A DNA stretch of 64,000 bases, from assembly GCF_002295105.1 (NCBI RefSeq), contig NZ_NSGH01000012.1:1-64000 (forward strand), written 5' to 3'. Made by a program: the position numbers and the translations under genes. The stretch's first letter is position 1, and each line of letters opens with the position of its first letter. This DNA comes from Salimicrobium humidisoli (lineage in GTDB: Bacteria > Bacillota > Bacilli > Bacillales > Halobacillaceae). This document shows positions 26,440-36,854 of this stretch, piece after piece. The notes under the pieces were generated by a model, which was given only the letters and a program-made list of their open reading frames with translations, ran no database searches and was not told the origin of the DNA.

Positions 26440-29275
26440 GATGTCCTTCCCCCTCCGCCGGTTCGGTACCGGGTGCGGGAAGATAATCGTCGAACTTCTC
26501 CAGCAGCTCTCTGGATTCGACTTCATGCACCCTGGTAACAGGCAGCGCTTCTATGAAATACCGGCCGTAGTTCGCTTCGAGTATCCGCTTATCGAGAATG
26601 ACCAGAAGCCCTCTGTCGTTTTCACTGCGGATGAGGCGTCCCACTCCCTGTTTGAAACGGATAACCGCTTTCGGAAGGGTCAGATCCATAAACGGATTCT
26701 CCCCTTCACGGCTCCAGAGCATCTCTTCCTTCTGCTGACCGGGATGGGCAGGAGGATCGAAAGGCAGTCTCACCATCACGAGACAGCTCAAGTCTTCTCC
26801 GGGAATGTCCACTCCTTCCCAAAAAGTGTTCGTTCCAAGGAGTATGGATGAATCAAGTGCCTGGAAATCCTTTTTAAGCCGATCCCTGCTGCCACTCGTA
26901 ACCCCCTGGGCGATCAGCTGATAACGGGAGGACTCTTGGAATTCCCTCAGCAGGTAATAAACGTTTTTTAACATAGAGTAGGAAGTGAATAAAACGAGCA
27001 TTCTGCCGTTCGTTTTCAAAGCCAGGGAAAAGATCATCTCACTGATGGCATAAAGGAACCCGTTCCCCTTCTTCTTAATGGAAGGTATGTCCGTGGGGAC
27101 GACCACCTTCATCTGGTGCTCGTAATCGTAGGGAGAAGGAATGATTTCTTCCTTCTCCACCGACTCCATGCCAAGCTGTTTCTTCACGAATTGAAACGAC
27201 CCCTGGGCCGCGAGAGTAGCACTCGTGAATATGATACTGTCCTTTTTGGTGTGCACCCGTTCCGACAAAACGCGTGTATGCATATGGCTTTCACTTTCCA
27301 GCGTCAGCGTCCCCTGGGGATGTTTAAGATCGAATTCCGCCCATACCGGATTTTCCGTGTTTTTAAGGAATATAGAATCGATTTCTTCAGTCAGTTCCTT
27401 ATAGTACCCGATCTGATAATCAAGACGGGTAATAAGAATGGCAAGGTCCGGGTTCTCATTCGTCTGTAATTGCATAAGCAGTTCATTCATAAGTGCTTCT
27501 GTCCCCCGGATCAGCTGATTCAATTCTTTCAGCAGACGCTCGCACATATCAGAGATGATTCTCAAAAACTTTCCGGATCCGAGATTGTAAAAGTCGAATA
27601 TCACTTTGCCGGTATCCGATGAAACCGCAGGACGGTTTTTCACGGCGTAAGAAGAAAAATACGAAGACAGCTCTGCCCACTCAGATTTGGCATTATCGAT
27701 ATGGAGAGTGCAATATTTTAAAAGTTCCTGCTTTTTTTCTTTGTTCATCGTCACATTCTGATAGTAGGACGGTTCGAAAATTTCTTTCCACTGGGAGAAC
27801 AGCTGCTGCACGGACGGGTAGTACAGACGTGAGCCGAAGTATTTGGCTGCTACGCTGTTTAAATGATGCGCTTCATCAATAATAGCATATCGGCACGAAG
27901 GAATAAATTCCTCTTCTTTCAGGAGATCATAACAGAACAGAGCATGCGTCGTTACGATAATATCGGCGTATGCCGCTTTCTCGTAAGCTTTGTGATAATA
28001 GGAATAGTTTCCCATGGACAGCGCTATTTCTTTTCCTTTCTGATCTGCCGACACTTTGCGCCAGAATTTATAACCGTTGGAAGGCATCTGTATTTCCTCG
28101 ATATCACCTGTTTCGGTTTCGAGCACCCATACGAGCAGCATCGCTTTCGTCAGTACATCGTCATAGTTATGGAGCGTCCCATATTCTAGTTCATACCGGA
28201 AGTGGGCGAGGCTTAAATAATGCTCGCTCCCTTTCAGAGTGGCAAAGGTGAAAGGGACCGGACTGATCCTTGAAAGGAACGGTAATTCTTTTTGAGCCAG
28301 CTGGGACTGGAGCGTATTTGTGTGGGTGGAAATCAGTACCGGCTCCTTTTTCTCGACAGCTGTATGTACAGCGGCTGTTACGTAGGCCATCGATTTTCCT
28401 ATACCGGCACCGGCTTCTATAAAAGCGGATTCCTTCTCATGCAAAGACTGATGGATGGATTCGGCCATTTTCTTCTGTTCTTTCCGGGAGCGGTATGACT
28501 TTATAATACTGCCGAGGCCCTCCGGCTCTTCAAAAAGAAACTGTAGCCACTCTTCCCATGCGGGAGGCAGACGTTTCCCTCGATCATCCTTCTCCCGGGA
28601 GGACAGTTTCAGTACAGGAACGCCTTCCCACAGTTCATATTTATTATCGGCAGGTTTGCTCCCTTCATATCTTCTTTCAGTCAGAAGATCTTCGAGTATG
28701 AGAGTTAGATCACTTTTGAAAGCCGCTGAAAGCTTCAGCAGGTACAGTAGCGTCTTTTCCGGGAGATCCCTCAATTTAGCCTGAAGTACTTTCCACAATT
28801 CCGCGGTCACACGGGCATCCGAAATGGCGCGGTGGGGCTGATCATGCGACAATTCAAGGGACTCCGAAAGTTCCGACAGTTTATGACCGGAAGCTTTGGG
28901 CATTAATACTCTCGAAAGTTCCACCGTATCGATCACCTTCGCGGAAATCTGATCTTCTCCGAGCTGAGCCAGAGCATCGTTTATGAAAGTGAGATCGAAA
29001 TCGATATTATGTGCTATTACGTAGTCCTGACGAAGAAGTCTCTTCAGATCGGGAACGATTTCCGAGAAGAGCGGGGCATCCATGACATGGTCATCCGTAA
29101 TTCCGGTCAGATTACTGATAAACGGCGGAATTTCAGCTTCAGGGTATATAAAAGTCGAAAATTCCTCTGTTACCTTATCGCTCTCCATTACTACTATTCC
29201 TATTTCTATGATTTTATCTCCGCGACCCGAAGAATTGCCGGTGGTCTCCAGGTCAATGATCGCATAGGTACTCAC
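26432..29275 (-). CDS. dinG: DinG-type DnaQ exonuclease/helicase fusion
   Basis: The 947-residue protein has an N-terminal DEDD 3'-5' exonuclease (IIDLETTG, HNIDFDLTF, HRAISDARVT; about 1-170). A helicase-like domain follows, with Walker A AGAGIGKSMAY, DEAH box IIDEAHHLN, and C-terminal GTNTFWEGVDIPG and GVGRLIRS. I see no four-cysteine iron-sulfur domain, as in the Gram-positive form, whose helicase activity is doubtful. I place the start at GTG 29275 (VSTYAIIDLETTG); an ATG at 29362 would overlap birA by about 60 bp. Confidence 0.93.
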   Translation of the reverse strand: MSTYAIIDLETTGNSSGRGDKIIEIGIVVMESDKVTEEFSTFIYPEAEIPPFISNLTGITDDHVMDAPLFSEIVPDLKRLLRQDYVIAHNIDFDLTFINDALAQLGEDQISAKVIDTVELSRVLMPKASGHKLSELSESLELSHDQPHRAISDARVTAELWKVLQAKLRDLPEKTLLYLLKLSAAFKSDLTLILEDLLTERRYEGSKPADNKYELWEGVPVLKLSSREKDDRGKRLPPAWEEWLQFLFEEPEGLGSIIKSYRSRKEQKKMAESIHQSLHEKESAFIEAGAGIGKSMAYVTAAVHTAVEKKEPVLISTHTNTLQSQLAQKELPFLSRISPVPFTFATLKGSEHYLSLAHFRYELEYGTLHNYDDVLTKAMLLVWVLETETGDIEEIQMPSNGYKFWRKVSADQKGKEIALSMGNYSYYHKAYEKAAYADIIVTTHALFCYDLLKEEEFIPSCRYAIIDEAHHLNSVAAKYFGSRLYYPSVQQLFSQWKEIFEPSYYQNVTMNKEKKQELLKYCTLHIDNAKSEWAELSSYFSSYAVKNRPAVSSDTGKVIFDFYNLGSGKFLRIISDMCERLLKELNQLIRGTEALMNELLMQLQTNENPDLAILITRLDYQIGYYKELTEEIDSIFLKNTENPVWAEFDLKHPQGTLTLESESHMHTRVLSERVHTKKDSIIFTSATLAAQGSFQFVKKQLGMESVEKEEIIPSPYDYEHQMKVVVPTDIPSIKKKGNGFLYAISEMIFSLALKTNGRMLVLFTSYSMLKNVYYLLREFQESSRYQLIAQGVTSGSRDRLKKDFQALDSSILLGTNTFWEGVDIPGEDLSCLVMVRLPFDPPAHPGQQKEEMLWSREGENPFMDLTLPKAVIRFKQGVGRLIRSENDRGLLVILDKRILEANYGRYFIEALPVTRVHEVESRELLEKFDDYLPAPGTEPAEGEGHHE

Positions 29276-29300
29276 GTTTACCACTTCTTTCCGGAAAAAC

Positions 29301-30293
29301 TTAATAGTGTTTATTCCACAATATTTCAGCTGAATAAAGACGCTCTCTTTTTCCTGATTCATCTGTTACCGACAGCGCTCCGTCAGCTTCTATCTTATCA
29401 ATTCTCGCAAGCCATGGCTCTTTCCACGTAGACACCTGCACCCACTCTCCCACTTTATAACCGATAGTCGAGAAGTCATTTTCAAAACAGGTGAAGCCTT
29501 CTTCTATAAATCGCTCATATTCCTGTTCAAATTCATGAAGCACAGCAACGGCCACTTCGCCTATCGAAGTTTTATTACCGGTTTCTCTTTGAATAGAAGT
29601 AGCTTTCTCCCTGAGATTTTCCGGAAGGTCTTCCTCCCTCTGGTTGATATTCACCCCGAGACCGAGAACGATGTATTCGACGAAATCCTGTTCAGCTCTC
29701 ATTTCCGTCAGAATACCACTTACTTTTCTGTCTCCTATCATAACATCATTCGGCCATTTGATCGTAGCACTGATACCAAAATTCCGCAGCGCTTTCACCA
29801 GGGCCGAAGCAGCCACGATCGTAACCTGGGGAGCTCTCTGCGGGGAAAATGAAGGTCTCAGAAGCAGACTCATCCAGACCCCGCTTCCCTTCGGAGAATC
29901 CCATACCCTTTTACGTCTCCCTTTCCCGGCTGTCTGTTCATCCGCTAATACGACAGTGCCGTGAGGTTTCCCTTCTTTCGCTAATGTATGTATCTTTTCC
30001 TGAGTGGAGGTGACTTCTTTAAAGTGAAACAGGGGATGGCCGATTTCTTCAGTAGTAAGAGCAGATTGAACGAAGGAAGGAGGCATGTCGTCCGCTTCGT
30101 CTTTCAGCCTGTATCCCTTTTTCTTAACAGCTTCGAAAGTAAACCCCTCTTTTTCCAGTTCTTTGATATTCTTCCATATAGCTGTTCTCGAGACGTTGAG
30201 CTTCTCAGCCAGCTTCTGACCTGATAAATACCCTCCACTTTCCTTCAACAGGCTTATCAGCCTTGTCTTTGTCGATCCAGTTCTATTATCCAT
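29301..30293 (-). CDS. birA: Biotin operon repressor / biotin-protein ligase
   Basis: The 330-residue bifunctional protein has an N-terminal winged helix (about 8-65), a biotin-ligase core with the adenylate-binding GKGRRKRVWDSPKGSGVWMS, the KWPNDVM motif, and a C-terminal SH3-like domain. It biotinylates carboxylases and represses biotin genes. The reading frame overlaps the 3' end of cca by 37 bp. In B. subtilis panBCD separates birA from dinG; here dinG follows directly. Confidence 0.96.
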   Translation of the reverse strand: MDNRTGSTKTRLISLLKESGGYLSGQKLAEKLNVSRTAIWKNIKELEKEGFTFEAVKKKGYRLKDEADDMPPSFVQSALTTEEIGHPLFHFKEVTSTQEKIHTLAKEGKPHGTVVLADEQTAGKGRRKRVWDSPKGSGVWMSLLLRPSFSPQRAPQVTIVAASALVKALRNFGISATIKWPNDVMIGDRKVSGILTEMRAEQDFVEYIVLGLGVNINQREEDLPENLREKATSIQRETGNKTSIGEVAVAVLHEFEQEYERFIEEGFTCFENDFSTIGYKVGEWVQVSTWKEPWLARIDKIEADGALSVTDESGKRERLYSAEILWNKHY

Positions 30294-31456
30294 TTTATCA
30301 ACTCATCCTTCTCGTTTACACAATTTCCTTCCACCACACTCTGCACAAGAGCATTTAAATATTCGCCGATCCATTTTCCTTTCTTTCGTTCCGGGAACAG
30401 CTGCAGCAGTTCTTCCGTATCAAGATGGAGCTCCGACCGGGAATGGATCGGAAGTGACCGGTATCGTTCGACCGGGTCCGTCTCCATTTCATATCCCAGA
30501 CTTCTCATTACGTTTACCCAGCTGTACAAGTCGGCTCCCCCAAGAGTGTAAAGCAGATAATCCCCAAGGCCCCGCTCTTTATACATCTGCACCGCTCCGG
30601 AAATATTTCGGGCCTTCTTCTTCGTACTGTTTGAAAGTTTCCACTTTCTGCCCCAATCTTCCACTGGTACCCCGGGGATCTGCTGATGGTAAAAACTGAG
30701 CATCTCGCTCCAATCCCGCAATCTTACTAAGGGTAACCGCCCGGCCGCATCCGTGCAGGTGCAGAATACCGGAAGATGTGCAAACACTCCTGTCCCGGCG
30801 AGATAATTCAACCCTTTACGGTACCACGGGCCTGCAACCGTCTTTTCGAACTCCGCAGCTAATCTTTCCACGGACAGGTGCTGCAGCAAAGAGCTTTTTT
30901 CTTTTATCACTTCCAGCACGGAAGGACTGACTGTAAACCCGAGTTGGGAGGAAAATCTCAGCGCTCTCATCATCCGTAACGGATCTTCCTCAAAACGGTC
31001 CGAGGGGCTTCCCACCGTCTCTATCTTCTTTTCCCGGATCGCTTCCTCCCCGGAGAAAGGATCGATCAGCTTACCTCCGGAAGTCATAGCCATCGCATTC
31101 ATAGTGAAATCCCTGCGCGACAGATCCTGTTCTATCGATGAAACGAAATACACCTGACTCGGGTGTCTGTAATCTTCGTAGTCCTCTTCCATTCTGTAAG
31201 TCGTCACCTCGAATGAAAGGGATCTTTGTCTGACGATTACAGTACCATGCTCTATTCCGACAGGGATGACTTTATCGAAAATGTTCATGATTTCTTCGGG
31301 GCGAAGGGAGGTTGCTATGTCTACATCTTTTACTTCCTGCCCCAGAAGGAAGTCTCTTACGCAGCCGCCAACCATAAAAGCTTCTCCCCCGTGATTCTCG
31401 ATGGCGGAAATCACTTCTATGGCCGGACCGAACAACGCGTGCTCTTTAAAGTTCAC
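30257..31456 (-). CDS. cca: CCA-adding tRNA nucleotidyltransferase
   Basis: This 399-residue class II enzyme builds or repairs tRNA 3' CCA ends. Head-domain motifs [20 protein letters not shown] and [10 protein letters not shown] are intact, followed by [17 protein letters not shown]. The start is GTG at 31456 ([11 protein letters not shown]), which overlaps the bshA stop by 11 bp. The long frame upstream lies inside bshA. Confidence 0.95.
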   Translation of the reverse strand: MNFKEHALFGPAIEVISAIENHGGEAFMVGGCVRDFLLGQEVKDVDIATSLRPEEIMNIFDKVIPVGIEHGTVIVRQRSLSFEVTTYRMEEDYEDYRHPSQVYFVSSIEQDLSRRDFTMNAMAMTSGGKLIDPFSGEEAIREKKIETVGSPSDRFEEDPLRMMRALRFSSQLGFTVSPSVLEVIKEKSSLLQHLSVERLAAEFEKTVAGPWYRKGLNYLAGTGVFAHLPVFCTCTDAAGRLPLVRLRDWSEMLSFYHQQIPGVPVEDWGRKWKLSNSTKKKARNISGAVQMYKERGLGDYLLYTLGGADLYSWVNVMRSLGYEMETDPVERYRSLPIHSRSELHLDTEELLQLFPERKKGKWIGEYLNALVQSVVEGNCVNEKDELIKWIIELDRQRQG

Positions 31457-32579
31457 TGTGCAACACCTGCTCATACAGCTTTTCGTACTGTTTAACGATT
31501 TTCTCTGCTGAAAACTTCTCACTTACCGCCCGGACGGCGTTTTCGGAAAACGAACGACTGAGCTGAGCATCTTTCAGTATCCGAAGCGCTTTTTCCTTCA
31601 CCTGTTCTATGTCCTGAACCTCTACGATATAACCGTCCACACCATCTTCTATAACTTCGGGGATTCCCCCTGTATCCGTTCCTATGCAGGGGACTCCGCA
31701 TGCCATAGCTTCAAGCAATACGAGACCGAAGCTCTCTTTCTCGCTTAACAAAAGCTTTACATCTGCAATCGACAAAAGCTCCTGTACACGTTCCTGTTTC
31801 CCTACAAACAGTACTTTCTCTTCTATGCCAAGCTGCTCCACCAGGTTATACACCTTGTTGAATTCGGGGCCGTCTCCGACCAGAACAAGTTTTGCAGTGA
31901 TTTCCTGCTGTATCAGATGAAAAGAGCGGACTACGTCTTCCACCCGTTTCACCTTGCGGAAATTAGAGACGTGGATAACGACCTTTTCGTCTTCCCCAAT
32001 GTTAAACTGCTGTTTCAGATTGCGCGAGTCTACGTGTTGGTATTCCCGCTCGTCCACGAAATTATGGACGACGTGCATGTCTTTTTCCGTATCCAGCATT
32101 CTTCTCGTCTGATCTACAAGACTGTTGGAAACGGCTGTTACCGCATCCGACTTCTCGATTCCGAATTTGATGAGCTGTTTCAAATTATCGTCAATGCCGA
32201 GCACGGTGATATCTGTTCCGTGAAGTGTAGTAATAACTTTAAGATCCAGTTCGCTGCACATCTGCTTAGCCAGAATAGCACATACTGCATGAGGCATCGC
32301 ATAATGGACGTGCAGCAGATCGAGTTCCTCCCGTTTCGCTACTTCTGCCATTTTGTTGGCAAGAGCCAGATCGTAAGGGGGATGCTGAAAGACCGGATAG
32401 TTGTTCACTTCCACTTCATGGAAATAGATGTTCGGATATATCTTGTTTAACCGGAACGGGATCTGCGTCGTTATAAAATGGACTTCGTGTCCCTTTTCAG
32501 CAAGGAACTTCCCGAGTTCCGTAGCCAATACCCCGGACCCGCCCACGGTCGGGTAACACGTAATACCTATTTTGGACAT
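31446..32579 (-). CDS. bshA: N-acetyl-alpha-D-glucosaminyl L-malate synthase BshA
   Basis: This 377-residue GT4 glycosyltransferase makes GlcNAc-malate from UDP-GlcNAc and L-malate, the first step of bacillithiol synthesis. [12 protein letters not shown] at the start, [10 protein letters not shown], and the [28 protein letters not shown] donor-binding block are diagnostic. The deacetylase gene bshB1, normally next upstream, is absent. YpdA, encoded at 61.3 kb, would recycle the oxidised thiol. Confidence 0.96.
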   Translation of the reverse strand: MSKIGITCYPTVGGSGVLATELGKFLAEKGHEVHFITTQIPFRLNKIYPNIYFHEVEVNNYPVFQHPPYDLALANKMAEVAKREELDLLHVHYAMPHAVCAILAKQMCSELDLKVITTLHGTDITVLGIDDNLKQLIKFGIEKSDAVTAVSNSLVDQTRRMLDTEKDMHVVHNFVDEREYQHVDSRNLKQQFNIGEDEKVVIHVSNFRKVKRVEDVVRSFHLIQQEITAKLVLVGDGPEFNKVYNLVEQLGIEEKVLFVGKQERVQELLSIADVKLLLSEKESFGLVLLEAMACGVPCIGTDTGGIPEVIEDGVDGYIVEVQDIEQVKEKALRILKDAQLSRSFSENAVRAVSEKFSAEKIVKQYEKLYEQVLHSEL

Positions 32580-32596
32580 CTACGTCACCTTCAATT

Positions 32597-33001
32597 TCAT
32601 TTAGACTCTTTCTTTATTTGCCGGTAATCAAGGTCCCCTCTGCTTATACCATGAACGAGCATTTCGGCTCCTGCCATGTTAGTGGAAAGAGGGATCTGGT
32701 GCACATCACACAGACGCAAAAGCGCACTGATGTCCGGCTCATGGGGCTGGGCAGTCAGTGGATCCCGGAAGAAAATTACGACGTCCATCACTTCCTCTGC
32801 AATTTTTGCACCGATCTGCTGATCACCTCCGAGCGGTCCGGACTGGAATTTAACCAGATCAAGACCGGTAGCCTCTTCAATTCTTGCTCCGGTCGTCCCT
32901 GTGGCGTAAAGGGTATGGTTCTCCAGCACAGGCAGATACGCCTGCACAAAATTCACAAGGTCATCCTTCTTTTTGTCATGAGCTACAAGTGCAATGTGCA
33001 T
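32597..33001 (-). CDS. mgsA: Methylglyoxal synthase
   Basis: This 134-residue enzyme converts dihydroxyacetone phosphate to methylglyoxal as a phosphate-starvation bypass of glycolysis. [10 protein letters not shown], the [11 protein letters not shown] catalytic loop and [15 protein letters not shown] are present. The next gene downstream is bshA, 17 bp away. Confidence 0.96.
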   Translation of the reverse strand: MHIALVAHDKKKDDLVNFVQAYLPVLENHTLYATGTTGARIEEATGLDLVKFQSGPLGGDQQIGAKIAEEVMDVVIFFRDPLTAQPHEPDISALLRLCDVHQIPLSTNMAGAEMLVHGISRGDLDYRQIKKESK

Positions 33002-33059
33002 GTGGTTCCTCCCCTGTAATGATGTATTTGATGGTGAACCTTTTATTTTTCAGTTCTGT

Positions 33060-33854
33060 TTATTCCAGCAGATGTTCCAAACCGTAAACGAGTGTGTCCA
33101 GTTCCATCACTTTCTCACACGAAAGTTTCACGCCGGACATGAAAGATGCACGGTTCATGGAGTCGTGCTGGATGGTGAGCGTCTGTCCGTCTCCACCGAA
33201 CACCACTTCCTGATGGGCTACGAGACCCGGAAGTCGCATGCTGTGAATTTTCATTCCGTCCACATCTGCGCCGCGGGCTCCTTCGATCGTCTCTTTTTCC
33301 TCCGGGTGCCCCTGGCTTTTCTTTTCTCTCACTTCTTTTATCAGCTGGGCCGTTTTGACAGCAGTGCCCGAGGGAGCGTCGAGTTTCTGATCATGATGCT
33401 TTTCAATGATTTCCACATCCGGAAAATGTTTTGCTGCCCATTTGGCAAACTGCATCATAAGTACAGCACCGGTAGCAAAGTTGGGAGCAATGACGGCGCC
33501 CAGTTTTTTCTCTTCACTCAGTTCCGTGACTTCCTGAAGCTGCTCCTCTGTGAATCCGGTCGTACCTACTACGGGACGCACTCCATGCTCAAGGGATGCT
33601 TTCGTATGCTTATACCCGAATTCGGGAGTCGTCAAATCTATGAGGACGTCTGCATCCGTTTCTTTCAGACATTGTTCGGCATCTTCATAAATTTTCGCAT
33701 CAAACGGGGGAAGGCCCTCAATGTCTTTGACACGCGACTGGTCGTTTTTCCGGTCGATGCATCCGACAAGCTGTAAATTATCTTCACCTTCGATCATATC
33801 AAGGGCGGCACTGCCCATCTTTCCTCTTGGTCCGGCTACTATTACATTTATCAT
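33060..33854 (-). CDS. dapB: 4-hydroxy-tetrahydrodipicolinate reductase
   Basis: This 264-residue lysine/diaminopimelate pathway enzyme has the nucleotide-binding [13 protein letters not shown] at the N-terminus and the substrate/catalytic [15 protein letters not shown]. The ATG at 33854 shares one base with the stop of the upstream mazG-like gene and lies behind AAGGAGG. The product is needed for cell-wall cross-bridge synthesis. Confidence 0.97.
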   Translation of the reverse strand: MINVIVAGPRGKMGSAALDMIEGEDNLQLVGCIDRKNDQSRVKDIEGLPPFDAKIYEDAEQCLKETDADVLIDLTTPEFGYKHTKASLEHGVRPVVGTTGFTEEQLQEVTELSEEKKLGAVIAPNFATGAVLMMQFAKWAAKHFPDVEIIEKHHDQKLDAPSGTAVKTAQLIKEVREKKSQGHPEEKETIEGARGADVDGMKIHSMRLPGLVAHQEVVFGGDGQTLTIQHDSMNRASFMSGVKLSCEKVMELDTLVYGLEHLLE

Positions 33855-34183
33855 CAGTCTTCCTCCTTCTTTGTCCATCTGTCTTTGTCTCTCGTTTCGA
33901 TTTTGCTCATAGACATATCAAAAGCTTCCGATATATCTATATCCAGGGAGTTGGCAAAGCTTGTAAGAACAAACATCACATCTCCCAGTTCTTCTTCCAG
34001 AGCCTTTTCCGCTTCCGAATCTTTCTTCGGTTTCTCTCCGTATACGTGATTGATTTCCCTGGCAAGCTCCCCTACCTCTTCGGAGAGTCTTGCAAGCATG
34101 CTCAGCGGGGAAAAATACCCTTCTTTGTATTGCGATATATAGCGGTCCACCCGTTCCTGCATTTCTTCAGTCGATATACTCAA
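33854..34183 (-). CDS. ypjD: MazG-like nucleotide pyrophosphohydrolase (YpjD)
   Basis: The 109-residue protein has the MazG helix-bundle metal ligands [11 protein letters not shown] and [16 protein letters not shown] (E-x2-E ... E-x2-D). It hydrolyses nucleoside triphosphates to monophosphates; the exact substrate is unknown. The stop overlaps the dapB ATG by one base, so the two are coupled. Confidence 0.92.
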   Translation of the reverse strand: MSISTEEMQERVDRYISQYKEGYFSPLSMLARLSEEVGELAREINHVYGEKPKKDSEAEKALEEELGDVMFVLTSFANSLDIDISEAFDMSMSKIETRDKDRWTKKEED

Positions 34184-34260
34184 AGCTCAGAACTCCTTTC
34201 GAAACATCTTCTTAAATGGTAGCTAAAACTCCTCTGTTTGACAAATCTTTCCCACTGTTA

Positions 34261-34289
34261 TTGTAAGTCCTATCCTCTTTCCTTATAAT
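34261..34289 (+). promoter_or_regulatory. Promoter of the YitT-family gene
   Basis: -35 TTGTAA (34261-34266), 17-nt spacer, perfect -10 TATAAT (34284-34289). Confidence 0.7.
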
Positions 34290-34325
34290 TAAACAGGAAA
34301 AGAAAAATATTACAGAGGTGATTTC

Positions 34326-35201
34326 TTGAAAAAACTCGGATTAAAATGGAAAAATATTATATTCATCATACTGGGATCTGCCATCTTCTCTTTCGGGCTC
34401 GTACATTTTAACATTCAGAACGAACTGGGCGAGGGTGGCTTCACCGGAATTACACTGCTCTTATTATACCTGTTCGATCTTGACCCGGGAGTTATGAACA
34501 TCGTCCTTAACATCCCCATTCTGCTTATTGGATGGACGTCTCTTGGGAAACAGACTTTCTATTACACTCTTCTCGGCATAGTTTCCGTTTCCGTGTTCAT
34601 CTGGGTGGCACAGTCCTACATGATCGTAATCGATCTGTCCGCTGATCTTACCCTGGCCTCGCTGTTCGCCGGGGTGTTCATCGGAGTCGGTCTCGGTATC
34701 ATTTTCCGTTACGGGGGAACGACAGGGGGCGTTGATATCATCGCCCGGCTCATCAACAAACATCTCGGTTGGAGTATGGGCAGGGCTATGTTCGTATTCG
34801 ACACCGTCGTCATTTTCACTTCCATCGTTACATACCTGAACCCGGTTCGCGGGATGTATACATTAGTAGCCGTGTTCATCAGCGCCCGGGTGATCGACTT
34901 TATCCAGGAAGGGGCTTACGCTGCCAGAGGCGTAACAATCATTTCCAACCACAGTGAACAGATAGCCAGTAAAATACTCGTCGAAATGGACCGCGGTGTC
35001 ACAACTCTTGAAGGACGGGGCACGTTCACCGGTGAAAAAAGGGATGTATTGTACTGTATTATAGGCCGATTGGAAATTGTGCGGATGAAACAGATTATAG
35101 AAACCATCGATCCTCATGCTTTCGTCGCCGTCAGCCACGTTCACGATGTAATCGGGGAAGGCTTCACACTCGATGAGAATAAGAACCCGATCGATCCATA
35201 A
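34326..35201 (+). CDS. ypjC: YitT-family membrane protein (YpjC-like)
   Basis: The 291-residue protein has five to six hydrophobic segments in the first 180 residues and a C-terminal cytosolic DUF2179 domain (about 215-285; RGVTTLEGRGTFTG, LYCIIGRLE). FRYGGTTGGVDIIARL is the family hallmark. Its position next to the mazG-dapB unit matches B. subtilis ypjC. The start is TTG behind AGAGGTGA. Transport or sensing roles are only suggested by the family. Confidence 0.9.
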   Translation: MKKLGLKWKNIIFIILGSAIFSFGLVHFNIQNELGEGGFTGITLLLLYLFDLDPGVMNIVLNIPILLIGWTSLGKQTFYYTLLGIVSVSVFIWVAQSYMIVIDLSADLTLASLFAGVFIGVGLGIIFRYGGTTGGVDIIARLINKHLGWSMGRAMFVFDTVVIFTSIVTYLNPVRGMYTLVAVFISARVIDFIQEGAYAARGVTIISNHSEQIASKILVEMDRGVTTLEGRGTFTGEKRDVLYCIIGRLEIVRMKQIIETIDPHAFVAVSHVHDVIGEGFTLDENKNPIDP

Positions 35202-35210
35202 TACAAAAAG

Positions 35211-35247
35211 AAAAGTAGCGGGCCTTAAAGCCTCCGCTACTTTTTTT
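35211..35247. terminator. Bidirectional terminator
   Basis: AAAAGTAGCGG (35211-35221) and CCGCTACTTTT (35234-35244) plus further T, between convergent YitT and zinc metallopeptidase genes. Confidence 0.9.
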
Positions 35248-35261
35248 AGTGCTTCTTTCCT

Positions 35262-35936
35262 TTAATCTTCGTTCATACCGATAAACATGAATATGAACCG
35301 GAGAAGTTCCGCCAGAGCGACAAGAGCACCCGCCACGTAAGTCATCGCAGCTGCATTCAGAACTTTCTTCGTACTTCTTTCTTCATCATTCTTAATGACC
35401 CCAGTGGAAATCATCTGTGTCATCGCCCGGTTCGACGCATCGAATTCCACCGGAAGCGTCACGAGCTGGAACAGCACGGCCGCTGCAAAAAAGATGATCC
35501 CGAACAGGAACAGCTGCTGCATGCCGAGCAGCAGTCCGCCCATAATAAGAAATATGGATATGTTTGAACCGAACCCGGCTACCGGCACCAGAGCACTCCT
35601 GAACTTCAGGAACGCATACTCCTGTTCATCCTGGATGGCATGTCCCACTTCGTGCGCAGCGACGGCCGCCCCTGCCTGGGAAGCATAGTGATAGTTATGG
35701 GAAGACAGACGGACCACTTTCTTCCGCGGATCATAGTGATCTGTAAGTGTACCTTTGACTTCTTCCACATCGACGTCGTACAAACCGTTATCATCGAGAA
35801 TTTTTCGTGCTACCTGAGCCCCGGACATCCCTGAGGATGTAGCGACTTTAGAGTATTTTTTATACGTACTCTTCACCTTTGACTGTGCCCATAAAGGCAG
35901 AATCAAAATTATTGCAAAGTAAATAAGAAATTCCAT
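35262..35936 (-). CDS. YugP-family zinc metallopeptidase
   Basis: The 224-residue membrane protein has an N-terminal membrane segment (2-17), a zinc site HEVGH at 95-99, two to three membrane segments (about 115-165) and a C-terminal hydrophobic helix. The family is peptidase-like and its substrates are unknown. The ATG is immediately behind an A/G-rich GGGGGAAAAG. It occupies the position where B. subtilis has ypjB. Confidence 0.88.
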   Translation of the reverse strand: MEFLIYFAIILILPLWAQSKVKSTYKKYSKVATSSGMSGAQVARKILDDNGLYDVDVEEVKGTLTDHYDPRKKVVRLSSHNYHYASQAGAAVAAHEVGHAIQDEQEYAFLKFRSALVPVAGFGSNISIFLIMGGLLLGMQQLFLFGIIFFAAAVLFQLVTLPVEFDASNRAMTQMISTGVIKNDEERSTKKVLNAAAMTYVAGALVALAELLRFIFMFIGMNED

Positions 35937-36115
35937 CTTTTTTCTTTTCCCCCTGTCATAGTAACTAAAGGTCTTTCACAGATTTCCGGAGGTTGAATAG
36001 CGGAAGATATAACCTTACCTCTTGCTCTTCCGTCTATAACTTTCCACTTATAATTTTACCTTTATTCTTCAAACGTGTCTATAACTTTGCATCAGTCAAA
36101 AAATCCCGCTGTATG

Positions 36116-36769
36116 TCACTGTATATCTCTTAGCGGCGATGCATGATTGTTCTCCCTGGGTTTATCCCCGTTCCCGGCTTTGACGACCAGCCAGGCCACT
36201 CCTATGCACCCTATACTGAGCCAGAATGTGCCGTAACCTATTTCGTCCATATACTGATTGATAGAAGGGTATACCGGCATCTGTCCGAATACGTAATCGA
36301 TCACGTCATTGTGAAGCGTCCATACAGCTGCAATAGAGAGGTGAACGTAAGTGAATTTGTATTTACCGAGATAGAGCAGTGCCTGCAGGGCCATGGCGCC
36401 GTGCGAGACGATGAGCATATAACTTGTCCAGGGGAGCGTCCCCTCGACTGTCAGTGACAGCAGATTCATAGCTACTGCCCATACCCCATACTTCACGAGT
36501 GTCACCAGAGCAAGAGCTTCGATTAATTTAAAGTGTTTACCCAAAATCCAGCCGGCAACAGCTATCGTGAAAAACAGACTGGCCGTAGGACTGTCGGGAA
36601 CAAAAATAAGAAAAACCGGAGCAGTCTCGACTAATTGGGGTATGTACCAGATATATCCATACAACGTTCCGAAAAGGTTCACAAGCAGCAGCATGGTCAA
36701 AAACGCTCTTGAATGCATTATGTGTCTTATCACCCTGTAAAGCCTCCTATTCGAAGAAACTATCATCAT
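36116..36769 (-). CDS. ypjA: DUF1405 family membrane protein (YpjA)
   Basis: The 217-residue protein has six hydrophobic segments and the family pattern GTLYGYIWYIPQL...P.WL.IFVPDSPTASLFF. It is conserved downstream of qcrC in Bacillaceae, including here. Function is unknown. The ATG at 36769 follows a weak purine-rich site; an internal ATG (MHSRAFLTML) cannot be excluded. Confidence 0.85.
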   Translation of the reverse strand: MMIVSSNRRLYRVIRHIMHSRAFLTMLLLVNLFGTLYGYIWYIPQLVETAPVFLIFVPDSPTASLFFTIAVAGWILGKHFKLIEALALVTLVKYGVWAVAMNLLSLTVEGTLPWTSYMLIVSHGAMALQALLYLGKYKFTYVHLSIAAVWTLHNDVIDYVFGQMPVYPSINQYMDEIGYGTFWLSIGCIGVAWLVVKAGNGDKPRENNHASPLRDIQ

Positions 36770-36800
36770 TTCGAAATTTTCTGCGACGTTTCTTTAAAAA

Positions 36801-36832
36801 AACAAGCCGTGCTTATTAAGCACGACTTGTAA
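36801..36832 (-). terminator. Terminator of the qcrABC operon
   Basis: On the minus strand ACAAGTCGTGCTTA pairs with TAAGCACGGCTTGT, followed by TTTTTTTA. Confidence 0.88.
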
Positions 36833-36854
36833 AGATGTCTCTGTTCCAATGGAG

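Noticed and set aside
29276-29362. N-terminal extension of DinG to an upstream ATG
   Set aside because: It would overlap birA by about 60 bp; the exonuclease domain begins at the GTG I chose.
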